DNA from: Celeribacter indicus
GTDB lineage: Bacteria > Pseudomonadota > Alphaproteobacteria > Rhodobacterales > Rhodobacteraceae
Assembly: GCF_000819565.1 (NCBI RefSeq)
Contig: NZ_CP004393.1
Coordinates: forward strand, 3,472,001-3,536,000
Direction: 5' to 3'
DNA length: 64,000 bases
The position numbers and the translations under genes were made by a program. Numbering within the stretch: the first letter of the stretch is position 1; each line of letters starts with the position of its first letter. Below are positions 37,315-47,611 of the stretch, in pieces. A model generated the notes under the pieces. The model searched no databases, had not been told where the DNA came from, and saw only the letters and a list, made by a program, of their open reading frames with translations.

Positions 37315-37724
37315 CGCGTGCTCCTCAGGAAGGACCCGATCAGCGAGCCGCGCGCGATCTCCGCCCGGCCGAAGGCGCAGAGCCCCGCCTCCGTCTTCGG
37401 ATCGAAGCCCGCCCGGCGCACATAGCTCTCGCCGAGCCGCCGGATGCGCGCCTCCTCGGCGTCGCTTTCGACGTAGGAGCGGATCTGCGCGTCGCTGTAG
37501 CCCATGGACGACGCCTGCCGCTTCAGCCCCCAGAGGAAATTCAGCCCCTTGAGCTTGCGCGCCTCGAGCGTCGGGCATTCGTCGGACACCTCGATCGCGA
37601 TCGCCGCCCAGAGCATGTTCCGGTCGATCTCCTCGACCTCCCTGAGCGGCGGCAGTTCGGCCGCCGCCGCCGAGGCGCCGGCGCCGAGGCCCATCGCGAA
37701 AAGGAGGGGTTTCAGGGTCGTCAT
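37311..37724 (-). CDS. DUF5333 family exported protein, first of two tandem paralogues
   Basis: 137 residues with a signal peptide (cleavage near AAAA-EL, about residue 21). The body shares with its neighbour the pattern DECPTLEARKLKGLN, MGYSDAQIRSYVESDAEEARI and GLCAFGRAEIARGSLIGSFLR. The copy keeps the classic DUF5333 lead LPPLREVEEIDRNM, so it is closer to the family consensus than the downstream copy. The tandem pair is best explained by gene duplication in this lineage. Confidence 0.82.
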   Translation of the reverse strand: MTTLKPLLFAMGLGAGASAAAAELPPLREVEEIDRNMLWAAIAIEVSDECPTLEARKLKGLNFLWGLKRQASSMGYSDAQIRSYVESDAEEARIRRLGESYVRRAGFDPKTEAGLCAFGRAEIARGSLIGSFLRSTR

Positions 37725-37996
37725 GGGGTCACTCCGCTGCCATGGGGCGACGGCATTCCTCCCGGAAAAGCCGCGCCTGCCTCAGATCCGGCCCGCCGAA
37801 GGCGCGGTCGCTGTCCCCATGGTTCCCGTGTGACGGCGAGACGTTCGTGCGCCTCGTCCAGGCCGGGCCTGTGCCCTTTTTCGACATGCCGCATCGCCGG
37901 ATGCGGCAGGGCCACGCGCGGATCGCCGCCCGGTGCGACAGGTCGCCCGACGTTCAGATCCGCGAGATATGGCGTGGCCCGTGGCATGATCTCCGT

Positions 37997-39295
37997 TTAC
38001 TCCGCCGCATAGGCCGCGGTGACGCGGCCGGTCTGCTTCGCCTTGATGCGGTCCTCGATCTCGTCGCGGAAGTGACGGATCAGGCCCTGGATCGGCCAGG
38101 CCGCGGCATCGCCCAGGGCGCAGATCGTGTGGCCCTCGACCTGTTTGGTCACGTCGAGCAGCATGTCGATCTCCTCGATCTCCGCATCGCCCGTCACGAG
38201 CCGCTCCATCACGCGCATCATCCAGCCCGTGCCTTCGCGGCAGGGGGTGCACTGGCCGCAGCTCTCGTGCTTGAAGAAGGAGGAGAGGCGCCAGATCGCC
38301 TTCACCACGTCCACCGAATTGTCCATGACGATCATGCAGCCGGTGCCGAAGGAGCTCTTGTTCTCCCGCATCCAGTCGAAGTCGAAGATCGCATCCTCGA
38401 GCGCGGATTTCGGCAGCACCGGGCAGGAGGCCCCGCCGGGGATGATCGCCTTGAGATTGTCCCAGCCGCCGCGGATGCCGCCGCCGTGCTTCTCGATGAT
38501 CTCGCGCACGGAGAGCGACATCTCCTCCTCGAAGACGCAGGGCGTGTTGACATGGCCGGTCAGCGCCATGAGCTTCGTCCCGGCGTTGTTCGGACGCCCG
38601 AAGGAGGCGAACCATTCGGGTCCGCGCCGCAGGATCGTCGGCACGACGGCAATGCTTTCCACGTTGTTCACCGTGGTCGGGCAGCCGTAGAGCCCCGCAC
38701 CCGCGGGAAACGGCGGCTTCATCCGCGGCATGCCCTTCTTGCCCTCGAGGCTCTCGATCAGCGCGGTTTCCTCGCCGCAGATATAGGCGCCGGCCCCGTG
38801 GTGCAGGTAGATGTCGAAATCATAGCCGGACTTGCAGGCGTTGCGCCCGATCAGGCCGGCCTCATAGGCTTCGTCGATCGCGGCCTGAAGCGCCTCCTTC
38901 TCCCGGATGTATTCGCCCCGGATGTAGATATAGGCGGCCACCGCCCCCATGGCGAAGCCGGCGATCAGCGCCCCTTCGACCAGCGTGTGCGGGTCGTGGC
39001 GCATGATCTCCCGGTCCTTGCAGGTCGCGGGCTCGGATTCGTCGGCATTGATCACCAGATAGGCCGGGCGCCCGTCGCTTTCCTTGGGCATGAAGGACCA
39101 TTTCAGACCCGTCGGAAAGCCCGCGCCGCCGCGCCCGCGCAGGCCGGAGGCCTTCACCTGCTCGATGATCCAGTCGCGCCCGTTGGCGAGAATGCCCGCG
39201 GTGCCGTCCCAATGGCCGCGTTTCTGCGCACCTGCGAGGCTACGGTCGTTCATCCCGTAGAGGTTGGTAAAGATCCGATCCTGATCCTTGAGCAT
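37997..39295 (-). CDS. nuoF: NADH-quinone oxidoreductase subunit F
   Basis: NADH-binding subunit of complex I, 432 residues. The NADH/FMN loop [19 protein letters not shown] (about residues 51-69), FMN contacts in [17 protein letters not shown], and cluster N3 ligands in [12 protein letters not shown] plus a distal cysteine in HTICALGD are all present. It is separated from the DUF5333 pair by 272 bp, the largest gap in the cluster, in which I found no convincing gene or promoter. Confidence 0.97.
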   Translation of the reverse strand: MLKDQDRIFTNLYGMNDRSLAGAQKRGHWDGTAGILANGRDWIIEQVKASGLRGRGGAGFPTGLKWSFMPKESDGRPAYLVINADESEPATCKDREIMRHDPHTLVEGALIAGFAMGAVAAYIYIRGEYIREKEALQAAIDEAYEAGLIGRNACKSGYDFDIYLHHGAGAYICGEETALIESLEGKKGMPRMKPPFPAGAGLYGCPTTVNNVESIAVVPTILRRGPEWFASFGRPNNAGTKLMALTGHVNTPCVFEEEMSLSVREIIEKHGGGIRGGWDNLKAIIPGGASCPVLPKSALEDAIFDFDWMRENKSSFGTGCMIVMDNSVDVVKAIWRLSSFFKHESCGQCTPCREGTGWMMRVMERLVTGDAEIEEIDMLLDVTKQVEGHTICALGDAAAWPIQGLIRHFRDEIEDRIKAKQTGRVTAAYAAE

Positions 39296-39308
39296 CGCTC
39301 TTGTCCCT

Positions 39309-39527
39309 TCAGTCCTGCTGGCGCGCGCGCCAGATCTGATAAATCACCACGAACGCCCACACGAATGCGGCGAGCGCCGAGAGGTCGATGAGAAACGCGT
39401 AGCGCTCAGGCCATCCGAGTTTCGCCCCGACCCACTGGGCCCCCAGCCAGACCACCATCGTCGCGGCGATGACGAGCGCGACCATCCGCGCCTTCTTCGC
39501 CTGCTGGAGGTCCTTGTCGGGAACCAT
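39309..39527 (-). CDS. DUF5337 family small membrane protein
   Basis: 72-residue protein with a charged N-terminus ([14 protein letters not shown]) and two membrane spans ([20 protein letters not shown] and [20 protein letters not shown]). DUF5337 proteins occur in the nuo clusters of Rhodobacterales; the role is unknown but small two-span proteins can be complex I accessory subunits. The ATG at 39527 is chosen with GGGGTGA about 8 bases upstream; a GTG at 39536 would add three residues. Confidence 0.78.
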   Translation of the reverse strand: MVPDKDLQQAKKARMVALVIAATMVVWLGAQWVGAKLGWPERYAFLIDLSALAAFVWAFVVIYQIWRARQQD

Positions 39528-39539
39528 CGTCTTCACCCC

Positions 39540-40298
39540 TCAGTCGGCGCCGCCCTCTTCGGCGCGGTCCTGACCTTCCGTCCCCCCGCCCTGCGCGAGG
39601 AGCGTCGCCTGGCCGACCCAGTCGTCGCGGGTCACCCGGCCTTTGAAGCCTTTCAGGTTCTCGTCCATATACGCCACATCCGCCGGCCCCCAGGCCGCGA
39701 TCTGGTCGTAATGGTAAACGCCCATCTCGTGCAGCACCGCCTCGAGCTTCGGCCCGACGCCGCGGATCACGCGCAGATCGTCCGGCCCGCCCTCGCGCGG
39801 CGCATCCCTGAGGTTGTCGGGCTTGCCCTCGACCGGCAGCGGCGTCGGCACCGGCGCGACCGGAACGGGTGCCGCGGGAACGATCGGCTCGGCGGCGATA
39901 TCCGCGATCGGCTCCGCGATCTCGTCCTCTTCCGCGACCTCTTCGGCCTCCACCGCCGCGCTGCCCTGCACCGGCTCCTCGCGGATGTCCGCCGGGTGCG
40001 GGTCCGTCGCGATCTCCGTGGCGGCGGAGGCAGGCTGGTCGCCGATCCCGCTCGTCTCCATCACCCCTTCGGTGCGCGCCGCCGCGGCCGGACGGCCCTC
40101 CGCCGGCGTGGCCTCCCCCGCGTCGTGCCAGCCGATCCAGAGCAGGATCGCGACCAGAAGCGCCACGAGCACCCCGACGATCAGCGAGGCCGCGGTCGTG
40201 TAATCCGCGATCCACAGAAGCGCCATGAAGGCCAGCACGCCGCAAATCGCCGCGATCAGCCAGATCTTCGCCGTCTTTCCCGTAGTGCCGTCAGTCAT
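39540..40298 (-). CDS. Membrane-anchored protein with a helix-hairpin-helix domain like the NuoE tail
   Basis: 252 residues. Two N-terminal membrane spans (residues ~12-28 and 34-56), a long Pro/Ala/Glu-rich linker (~60-165), and a C-terminal helix-hairpin-helix domain: [53 protein letters not shown]. The last domain closely resembles the tail of NuoE encoded next door. HhH folds of this sort bind DNA or RNA or act as protein contacts; no catalytic residues are seen. AGGAG precedes the ATG. A role as a complex I anchor is inference. Confidence 0.72.
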   Translation of the reverse strand: MTDGTTGKTAKIWLIAAICGVLAFMALLWIADYTTAASLIVGVLVALLVAILLWIGWHDAGEATPAEGRPAAAARTEGVMETSGIGDQPASAATEIATDPHPADIREEPVQGSAAVEAEEVAEEDEIAEPIADIAAEPIVPAAPVPVAPVPTPLPVEGKPDNLRDAPREGGPDDLRVIRGVGPKLEAVLHEMGVYHYDQIAAWGPADVAYMDENLKGFKGRVTRDDWVGQATLLAQGGGTEGQDRAEEGGAD

Positions 40299-40381
40299 CG
40301 CGTCGCTCCTCTGTCCATCCCTGCCGGATGTCGTCGCCTTCTTTCGGTCGCGGGCATCCGCCCTCTCGTCTCAGCCAGTCC

Positions 40382-41644
40382 TCAGTATTTCGCGCGTTTC
40401 GAGAAGTCGGTTTCGCCGCCTTCCGCGAGGATCTTCGCCTGTTCGGTCCAGCCGTCGCGTTCGATCCGGCCCTTGAAGCGCAGACGCTCGTCGACCCAGG
40501 CGATCTCCTCCGGCGTCCATTTCGCGATCTGGTCGTAATGCCAGAAGCCGAGCTGGTTGAGCGTCGCCTCGAGCTTCGGACCCACGCCCTTGAGCTTCTT
40601 GAGATCGTCCGCCCCGGCCTTGCGCGGCGCCTTCATCGTGCGCGGCTTCTTCTGCGCGACGAGGGTCGGTCCCGCCTCCGCGCCGGTGCGGGGCACGATC
40701 TCCTCGCCGTGCACGGGCTCCGTCGGGCCGCTGCTTTCGGCCACCTCGCCCGCCGGATCGCTCTTCGAATCCGGCTTGGCCTTCGATTCCGCCTCGGCCT
40801 CCTGCTCGGTCACGCCGAGTTTCGTCGCCGGATGCCCCTTCGCGGGTTTCGGCTCCCGCGCCGCGCTTTCCGCCGCCTGCTGCACCGCGGATTTCTCCAT
40901 CGGCTCGGGCTTCGGCGTCGCGCCATGGCCCGCGCCCCTGTGGATCCACGGGGTCAGGAGCGGCACCTCGGTGCCGTCGATGCGCTTGAGCGTGTCGCCG
41001 ATATCGACCGCGCGCTGCACCGATCCGTTATGGTCCGCACCCGTGCCCCGGTAATCCGCGAGGACCACGGGACCGCCCGCCGGCTCGGAGGAATAGCGGC
41101 CCTGCTGCGATCCCGGCAGCGGCACCTCGCCCGCCTCCATCCGGTCGAGCAGACGCTCGAAATTCTCCGCCGTCAGGTCCTCGTAGTAATCCTTGCCGAT
41201 CTGCGCCATCGGCGCATTGGCGCAGGCGCCGAGGCATTCCACCTCTTCCCAGGAAAACCGCCCGTCCGCCGACAGCGTGTGCGGCGTCGGCGCGATCCGG
41301 CGCTTGCAGACCTCGATGATGTCGCCCGAGCCGCAGATCATGCAGGTCGTGGTGCCGCAGACCTGGATATGCGCGACCGTCCCCACCGGCTGAAGCTGGA
41401 ACATGAAGTAGAAGGTCGCCACCTCGAGCGCCCGGATATAGGGCAGGCCCAGCATGTCCGCGACATGTTCGATCGCCGGCTTGGTCAGCCAGCCTTCCTG
41501 CTCCTGCGCGCGCCACAGCAGCGGGATGATCGCCGATTGCTGGCGCCCTTCCGGGTATTTCGCGATCTGGCCCTCGGCCCAGGCGCGGTTCGCCTCGGTA
41601 AAGGCGAAGGCGGCGGGCTGTTCATGATAAAGACGGCGGAGCAT
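40382..41644 (-). CDS. nuoE: NADH-quinone oxidoreductase subunit E with a C-terminal HhH extension
   Basis: The first ~240 residues are a standard NuoE thioredoxin-fold subunit with 2Fe-2S (N1a) ligands in [18 protein letters not shown] and [10 protein letters not shown]. Residues ~240-350 are a charged, low-complexity linker. The last ~60 form a helix-hairpin-helix domain ([49 protein letters not shown]). At 420 residues it is nearly twice the usual length. Long NuoE proteins of this kind are known in Rhodobacterales. ATG 41644 overlaps the nuoD stop by one base. Confidence 0.93.
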   Translation of the reverse strand: MLRRLYHEQPAAFAFTEANRAWAEGQIAKYPEGRQQSAIIPLLWRAQEQEGWLTKPAIEHVADMLGLPYIRALEVATFYFMFQLQPVGTVAHIQVCGTTTCMICGSGDIIEVCKRRIAPTPHTLSADGRFSWEEVECLGACANAPMAQIGKDYYEDLTAENFERLLDRMEAGEVPLPGSQQGRYSSEPAGGPVVLADYRGTGADHNGSVQRAVDIGDTLKRIDGTEVPLLTPWIHRGAGHGATPKPEPMEKSAVQQAAESAAREPKPAKGHPATKLGVTEQEAEAESKAKPDSKSDPAGEVAESSGPTEPVHGEEIVPRTGAEAGPTLVAQKKPRTMKAPRKAGADDLKKLKGVGPKLEATLNQLGFWHYDQIAKWTPEEIAWVDERLRFKGRIERDGWTEQAKILAEGGETDFSKRAKY

Positions 41645-42888
41645 TAGCGGTCGACCTCCCCGAAAACGATGTCCATGGTAGCGATGAGGGCGGAGACATC
41701 CGCGAGCAGATGGCCCTTGGCCATGTGATCCATCGCCTGCAAATGCAGGAAGCCCGGCGCGCGCAGCTTGGCGCGGTAGGGCTTGTTGGTGCCGTCGGAG
41801 ACGAGATAGACGCCGAACTCGCCCTTCGGCGCCTCGACGGCGGCATAGACCTCGCCCGCCGGCAGCTTGAAGCCCTCGGTATAGAGCTTGAAATGGTGGA
41901 TGAGCGCTTCCATCGACGTCTTCATGTCGCCGCGCTTCGGCGGGGTGAGCTTGCCGCGGGCGAGGATGTCGCCCTGGTTCGCGGGCTCGCGCAGCTTGGC
42001 GACCGCCTGCCGGATGATCTTTGTCGACTCGTACATCTCCTGCATCCGGCAGAGATAGCGGTCGTAGCAGTCTCCCCTCGTGCCGACGGGGATCCCGAAC
42101 TCGAACTCGTCGTAGCATTCGTAGGGCTGCGCGCGGCGCAGGTCCCAGGCGAGGCCGGAGCCGCGGGCCATCACGCCCGAGAAGCTCCAGTCGAGCACCT
42201 CCTGCTCGGAGACCACGCCGATATCCACGGTGCGCTGCTTGAAGATGCGGTTCTCCGTCAGCAGCTCGTGCACATCGTCGAGCACCTTCGGGAAATGATC
42301 GGCCCAGGCGTCGATATCGTCGAGCAGCGCGGGCGGAAGATCCTGGTGCACGCCGCCGGGACGGAAATAGGCCGAGTGCAGGCGCGCGCCGCAGGCCCGT
42401 TCGTAGAAGATCATGAGCTTCTCGCGTTCCTCGAAGCCCCAGAGCGGCGGGGTGAGCGCGCCCACGTCCATCGCCCCCGTCGTCACGTTCAGCAGGTGGT
42501 TGAGAACGCGGCCGATCTCCGAATAGAGCACGCGGATGAGCGAGGCGCGGCGGGGCACGGTGACACCCGCGAGCTTCTCGATCGCGAGGCACCAGGAATG
42601 TTCCTGGTTCATCGGCGCCACGTAGTCGAGCCGGTCGAGATAGGGCAGGTTCTGGAGATAGGTGCGGCTCTCCATCAGCTTTTCGGTGCCGCGGTGCAGC
42701 AGCCCGATATGCGGGTCGGCGCGTTCCACCACCTCGCCGTCGAGCTCGAGCACCATGCGCAGCACGCCGTGGGCGGCGGGGTGCTGCGGGCCGAAGTTGA
42801 TGTTGAAGTTGCGGATCTGCTGTTCGCCCGTCCGGGCGTCCCGCGAGCCGTCGTCATAGGTGTTTTGCCGGATGTCGCCGTCCATCAT
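41644..42888 (-). CDS. nuoD: NADH-quinone oxidoreductase subunit D
   Basis: 49-kDa-type subunit lining the quinone site, 414 residues. [25 protein letters not shown] contains the conserved histidine-proline pair at the quinone site, [17 protein letters not shown] and the C-terminal FGEVDR end are typical. It begins with ATGATG directly after the sulfotransferase stop; AAGGA upstream favours the first ATG. So translation of nuoD probably depends on the inserted gene. Confidence 0.97.
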   Translation of the reverse strand: MMDGDIRQNTYDDGSRDARTGEQQIRNFNINFGPQHPAAHGVLRMVLELDGEVVERADPHIGLLHRGTEKLMESRTYLQNLPYLDRLDYVAPMNQEHSWCLAIEKLAGVTVPRRASLIRVLYSEIGRVLNHLLNVTTGAMDVGALTPPLWGFEEREKLMIFYERACGARLHSAYFRPGGVHQDLPPALLDDIDAWADHFPKVLDDVHELLTENRIFKQRTVDIGVVSEQEVLDWSFSGVMARGSGLAWDLRRAQPYECYDEFEFGIPVGTRGDCYDRYLCRMQEMYESTKIIRQAVAKLREPANQGDILARGKLTPPKRGDMKTSMEALIHHFKLYTEGFKLPAGEVYAAVEAPKGEFGVYLVSDGTNKPYRAKLRAPGFLHLQAMDHMAKGHLLADVSALIATMDIVFGEVDR

Positions 42889-43788
42889 TCAGATCCTTGC
42901 CATATTCGCCTGCCACCGCTCGGGCAGCCGGCCAAATGTCTTTTCCACATAGGCGTATTGCGGGGCGAGAAATGCCGCCGCCTCCCGCCGTTGTCTGTCG
43001 CTGAGCGTGAGCCGGATCCCCTCGTGGGCGCGCGGCTCCGCCTCGACGCGCCTGCCTGGGGAGATCCCGAGGAAAGCGCAGAGGCGCGAAAGCCCTTCCC
43101 CCGTCAGCAATTCTTCGGTGAAGCCGATCATCAGCTTCTCGTCCGGCACCGCGCGGTTCAGCTTCTCGATGATCGCGGCATAGTCGCCGCGCGGCGGAAT
43201 ATGCGTCTCCAGATCGCGGTTCACGACCCGGTTCAGGATCCGCCTCGCCTTCACCGCCACCTCCTCGCCCTCCCGGCGCTGGCGCGTCGCCTGCATCCGC
43301 ACATGGGACCAGAGCCGGTCCACCGGATCGCGCATCAGGAAGACGAAGCGCACGTCGGGCGCCATCGCCGCCATCTCGCGCAGCCGCGTCTCGGACAGAA
43401 GGGCATAGCCCGGCGTGATGTCGCCCGCGAGCTTCTTCTCCCCGATCCCGTCCAGGAGATAGAACAGGTAGTCCGGCACCCCCGCCTCGCCCAGTTCGAG
43501 GATGCGCACGATCTCGTCCACATCCATGATCTGACGTTCGAGATTGGCAAGTTTCCACAGGTTGCCATTGTTGCGGGCGATATTCTGGCGACCGACAAGA
43601 TCGGCGCGCAGACGGGCATAGACATCGAACTGATGTGTGTAATCGTCGAAATCCACCGTGTCGAAATAGTGGATCTCCTTGACCGAGCGCATGTGGCACT
43701 CCGGATGATCGTGCAGATAGCGGTAGAGCGAGCTGGTGCCCGCCTTCGTCGCTCCCACGCAGATCATGATGGCCGGATGCCCGCTCAT
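42889..43788 (-). CDS. Sulfotransferase family protein inserted between nuoC and nuoD
   Basis: 299 residues. The 5'-phosphosulfate loop GATKAGTSSLYRYL (K15, T18, S19) and the 3'-phosphate strand RFVFLMRDPVDRLWSH are both intact, as in PAPS-dependent sulfotransferases; the closest look is to heparan-sulfate-type (Sulfotransfer_1/3) enzymes. The acceptor is unknown. It begins 7 bases after the nuoC stop and ends with no gap to nuoD. It has no relation to complex I, so this is a passenger or a recruited gene. The start at 43788 is preferred; 43836 lies inside nuoC. Confidence 0.85.
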   Translation of the reverse strand: MSGHPAIMICVGATKAGTSSLYRYLHDHPECHMRSVKEIHYFDTVDFDDYTHQFDVYARLRADLVGRQNIARNNGNLWKLANLERQIMDVDEIVRILELGEAGVPDYLFYLLDGIGEKKLAGDITPGYALLSETRLREMAAMAPDVRFVFLMRDPVDRLWSHVRMQATRQRREGEEVAVKARRILNRVVNRDLETHIPPRGDYAAIIEKLNRAVPDEKLMIGFTEELLTGEGLSRLCAFLGISPGRRVEAEPRAHEGIRLTLSDRQRREAAAFLAPQYAYVEKTFGRLPERWQANMARI

Positions 43789-43795
43789 CTCTGGA

Positions 43796-44395
43796 TCACG
43801 CCCCCTTTTCGTCGCCGGGAAGGATGTATTTCGCACCCTCCCAGGGCGAGAGGCTGTCGAACTGCCGGTATTCCTGGGTCAGCCGCACGGGTTCGTAGAC
43901 GACGCGCTTGAGCTCCTCGTCATAGCGCACCTCGGTATAGCCGGTGGTCGGGAAATCCTTGCGCAGCGGGAAGCCGCGGAAGCCGTAATCCGTCAGCAGG
44001 CGCCGCAGGTCCGGGTGACCGGAGAAGATGATCCCGAACATGTCGAAGATCTCCCGCTCGAACCAGCCGGCGGAGGGGTGCACGGAGAGGATCGAGGGGA
44101 TCGTCTCCTCCTCGCGCACCGCCGCGATCACGCGGATGCGCTGGTTCTGGTACATCGACAGGAGGTGATAGACGACGTCGAACCTCTGCTCGCGCGCCGG
44201 ATAGTCCACCGCGGTGATGTCGGTGAGCGAGGAGAACTTGCAGCTCCCGTCGGTCTTCAGGAAGTCGATGAACTCGACGATCCCCGCCGCCGCGACGGTG
44301 ACCGTCAGCTCGTCATAGGCGATCGCCGTGGCGAGCACGTCGCCGGGACGCTTGAACTCGATATGGGCGGCGAGTTCGATGAGGGCTTCGCTCAT
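43796..44395 (-). CDS. nuoC: NADH-quinone oxidoreductase subunit C
   Basis: 30-kDa-type peripheral subunit, 199 residues. The family signature is clear: [37 protein letters not shown] (residues ~125-160) and the C-terminal [15 protein letters not shown]. It starts 11 bp after nuoB and ends 7 bp before the inserted sulfotransferase gene. Not fused to NuoD, unlike some enterobacteria. Confidence 0.96.
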   Translation of the reverse strand: MSEALIELAAHIEFKRPGDVLATAIAYDELTVTVAAAGIVEFIDFLKTDGSCKFSSLTDITAVDYPAREQRFDVVYHLLSMYQNQRIRVIAAVREEETIPSILSVHPSAGWFEREIFDMFGIIFSGHPDLRRLLTDYGFRGFPLRKDFPTTGYTEVRYDEELKRVVYEPVRLTQEYRQFDSLSPWEGAKYILPGDEKGA

Positions 44396-44406
44396 TGCTC
44401 CACTCC

Positions 44407-45296
<890 letters not shown>

Positions 45297-45602
45297 GAGC
45301 GGCTCCTTGATCCGCGCACTCACGGGGGAACTCAGATGTCGAGCAACCTCGGGCGCGCTGCTTTGCTAGCTTTGCGTGGTTTAGCCCCACCGGCCAGCGC
45401 GGTCAACCGAAGCGCGCGGCGCAAAGCCCTTGTTTTCAAGGGGCTCTCAAAAGTTTTTTCGCTGGCGCCGCAAGATTTTGCACCGCGCGGTCCAAAAACC
45501 GCCGAAAGCGCGATTCGAGCCTCTATCCTTATGCTTTTTGTCGGATTTTCACCCCTGTATGCCTTCGCATACCGCCCGCCGCGCCCCGAGTCCGGGTCAG
45601 GA
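45297..45602. other. Gap before nuoA: 306 bp, AT-richer, several dyads
   Basis: No convincing gene. Frames opening here on the plus strand lack coding character. Visible elements on the minus strand (nuo sense): TTGACC (45406-45401), 17-bp spacer and TAAACC (45383-45378) as a possible promoter; an AGCCCTTG/CAAGGGGCT dyad around TTTT (45425-45445); and a perfect GTATGC-CTTC-GCATAC hairpin (45557-45572), which could end the upstream aminotransferase transcript, although it lacks a clear T-run. Confidence 0.5.
45378..45406 (-). promoter_or_regulatory. Candidate nuo operon promoter
   Basis: On the minus strand TTGACC (45406-45401), a 17-bp spacer and TAAACC (45383-45378). The -35 is good and the -10 fair. 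Transcription would start about 75 bases before the nuoA GTG. Confidence 0.35.
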
Positions 45603-46796
45603 TCATGCTGCGCGCGCACGGACCTCCTCGCCGATGATCCGCGCGATCAGCGCGCAATCCTCGAGGCTGAAGGTGAGCGGCAGGCGCATGTCCACGATCG
45701 CGCACAGCACCCGGTCGCTGCCGGGCAGGCTCTGCGGCGCGACATAGCGCCAGCTGTCGTAGCGGGAGGTGAAGCCCACGGGCTCCTTCGCCCCGAACCA
45801 TTTCAGCTCGACGCCGCGCGCGAGGCAGGCCTCCACCAGCGCCGCGATCCGCTCCCCCGGCCAGTCGAGCAGGAGAAACTGGAGGGAGGAGCCGACGAAC
45901 TGCTCCTGAGGCGGCCGCTCGACCAGCGTCAGTCCCGGCGTGCCGCGCAGCCCCGCCTCGACCACGCGATAGCGCGCGGTCCAGTTTTCCGCCTGGCGCG
46001 GCAGGTCCGCGAGCTGCACCCGCAGGATCGCCGCCCGAAGCTGATCCATGCGGCCGGAGACGTTCGGCGTGTCGTACTTGACCTTTTCGAACACTTCAGG
46101 CCCCGGCGCGGCGGTGTGCTTTGTGTAAAGCATGTAGGATCCCGACAACATCACCGCCCGCGCCGCGATCTCCGGGTCATCGGTGACGAGCAGGCCGCCC
46201 TCCCCCGAATTGATATGCTTGTAGGTCTGCGTCGAATAGCAGCCGACCGCCCCGTGCCGCCCCGAAGGCACACCGTTCCAGCTCGCGCCCATCGTATGCG
46301 CGCAGTCCTCGATCACCAGCACACCCGCGCCGGTACAGACCCGCATGAGCGCGTCCATGTCGACGATATGGCCGCGCATGTGGCTGAGCATCAGCACCCG
46401 CGCGCCGCTCTCCGCGATGCGGAGCCGCAGATCGTCGAGGTCGATCACCAGCCCCTCGGTCACGCCGACGAAGACCGGCTCGGCCCCGACGGAGGCGATG
46501 GCCCCCGGCACCGGCGCCAGCGTGAAGGCGTTGGTCAGCACCCGCTCGCCCGGCCTCACCCCCACCGCCCGCAGCGCACAGCCGAGCGCATAGCCGCCCG
46601 AGGCCACGGCGAGACAGTATGCCGCACCGGTGAAGGCCGCGAATTCCTCCTCGAGGCGCGCGACCTCCCCCACCTCGCCGGGCAGGAGGTTGTAGCGATG
46701 CAGCCGCCCGCTGCGCATCACCGCCACCGCCGCCTCGATCGCAGCTTCGGGGATCGGCTCCTGCTGGGTGAAATTCCCGGTGAAGACCTCTTTCAT
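45603..46796 (-). CDS. DegT/DnrJ/EryC1/StrS family aminotransferase
   Basis: 397-residue PLP enzyme of the sugar aminotransferase fold. The PLP lysine is in STQTYKHINSGEGGLLV, with the phosphate-binding region ASGGYALGCALRAVG and the DCAHTMGASW aspartate. Family members add amino groups to nucleotide-sugar ketones or act as sensors. No other sugar-modification gene is adjacent, so the substrate is open. It overlaps the stop of the phosphatase gene (ATGA). The short frame to the left of the stop is not coding. Confidence 0.85.
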   Translation of the reverse strand: MKEVFTGNFTQQEPIPEAAIEAAVAVMRSGRLHRYNLLPGEVGEVARLEEEFAAFTGAAYCLAVASGGYALGCALRAVGVRPGERVLTNAFTLAPVPGAIASVGAEPVFVGVTEGLVIDLDDLRLRIAESGARVLMLSHMRGHIVDMDALMRVCTGAGVLVIEDCAHTMGASWNGVPSGRHGAVGCYSTQTYKHINSGEGGLLVTDDPEIAARAVMLSGSYMLYTKHTAAPGPEVFEKVKYDTPNVSGRMDQLRAAILRVQLADLPRQAENWTARYRVVEAGLRGTPGLTLVERPPQEQFVGSSLQFLLLDWPGERIAALVEACLARGVELKWFGAKEPVGFTSRYDSWRYVAPQSLPGSDRVLCAIVDMRLPLTFSLEDCALIARIIGEEVRARAA

Positions 46797-47455
46797 CCGA
46801 TCAACTCCCGCGTGACATCCGCCAGATCGCCGTAATGGCCGAGCAGCGCCTCCGGTTCGAGCGCGGCGACGCGGTCGCCGTCGGGCCCGAAGGTCACGAG
46901 CGCGCAGGGCACCCCCGCCGCCCGCGCGGTGGCGCGGTCGGTTTCCGTGTCGCCCACGAGGAAACTGCGCGCCACGGTGCCGCCCGCCCCCTCCACCGCC
47001 GCCACATAGGGCTTCGGATCGGGTTTCGAGACGCCGACCGTCCGCGCGCCGATCATCGCGCCGAAGAGATCGCGCACGCCCAGCCGCATGAGCAGCCGGT
47101 CGGCCAGATCCTCCGGCTTGTTGGTGCAGATGCCCAGCGCATAGCCCGCCGCGCGCAGCGCCTCCACCGCCTCCGCCGCGCCGTCGTAGAGCCGCGTGTG
47201 CACGTCGATATGCTCGCCGTAATAGTCGAGGAGCACCGGATATTGCTCCGCGATCTCCGCCTCCCCGCCGTGGCCCAGCCGCTCGAACCCGAGCCGCAGC
47301 ATCGCCCGCCCGCCGCGGAAGGCGGTATGCGCATCGGCGACCGGGCTCAGCAGGTCGCCATGGCCGAGCCCGCGAAAACAGGCATTCGCCGCCGCGATGA
47401 GATCGGCGGACGTGTCCGCGAGCGTCCCGTCGAGATCGAAAATCACCGTCCGCAT
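46793..47455 (-). CDS. gph: Phosphoglycolate phosphatase-like HAD hydrolase
   Basis: 220-residue haloacid dehalogenase-type phosphatase: motif I VIFDLDGTLADTS (residues 4-16), motif II/III in ICTNKPEDLADRLL and VSKPDPKPYV, motif IV VGDTETDRATARAAG. The cap is the helical C1 type of Gph. Gph removes 2-phosphoglycolate, but other small phosphosugars are possible. ATG 47455 has GAGGAAGGCG upstream; the frame to 47527 has no support. Coupling to the DegT gene suggests a shared pathway. Confidence 0.85.
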   Translation of the reverse strand: MRTVIFDLDGTLADTSADLIAAANACFRGLGHGDLLSPVADAHTAFRGGRAMLRLGFERLGHGGEAEIAEQYPVLLDYYGEHIDVHTRLYDGAAEAVEALRAAGYALGICTNKPEDLADRLLMRLGVRDLFGAMIGARTVGVSKPDPKPYVAAVEGAGGTVARSFLVGDTETDRATARAAGVPCALVTFGPDGDRVAALEPEALLGHYGDLADVTRELIG

Positions 47456-47611
47456 CGCCTTCCTCTCCGGCCCGGCCCTCGCCCCAGAGGCAAATCGCCG
47501 CCCATTCGCTGTAACCTGACGTCGCAATTAGTGAAGCCCGCGGCACTTGCGACCCCGCGCGACATGGGTAAAACGGCAGGCGAACAAAGAAAAGAGCAGA
47601 TCGGGACAGAC

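Noticed and set aside
37721-37987. 88-codon minus-strand frame between nuoF and the DUF5333 pair whose stop overlaps the DUF5333 ATG as ATGA.
   Set aside because: The overlap looks like coupling, but third-position use is mixed, with many A-ending codons, the product is Pro/Arg-rich without a recognisable fold, and no ribosome site precedes it. Treated as gap sequence.
45557-45572. GTATGC-CTTC-GCATAC as a firm terminator of the aminotransferase gene.
   Set aside because: The stem is perfect but only 6 bp and no T-run follows on the minus strand; listed only as a possible element of the gap.
45336-46835. Plus-strand frame opposite the DegT aminotransferase gene and into the nuoA gap.
   Set aside because: Shadow of the aminotransferase; Arg/His-rich product without motifs.
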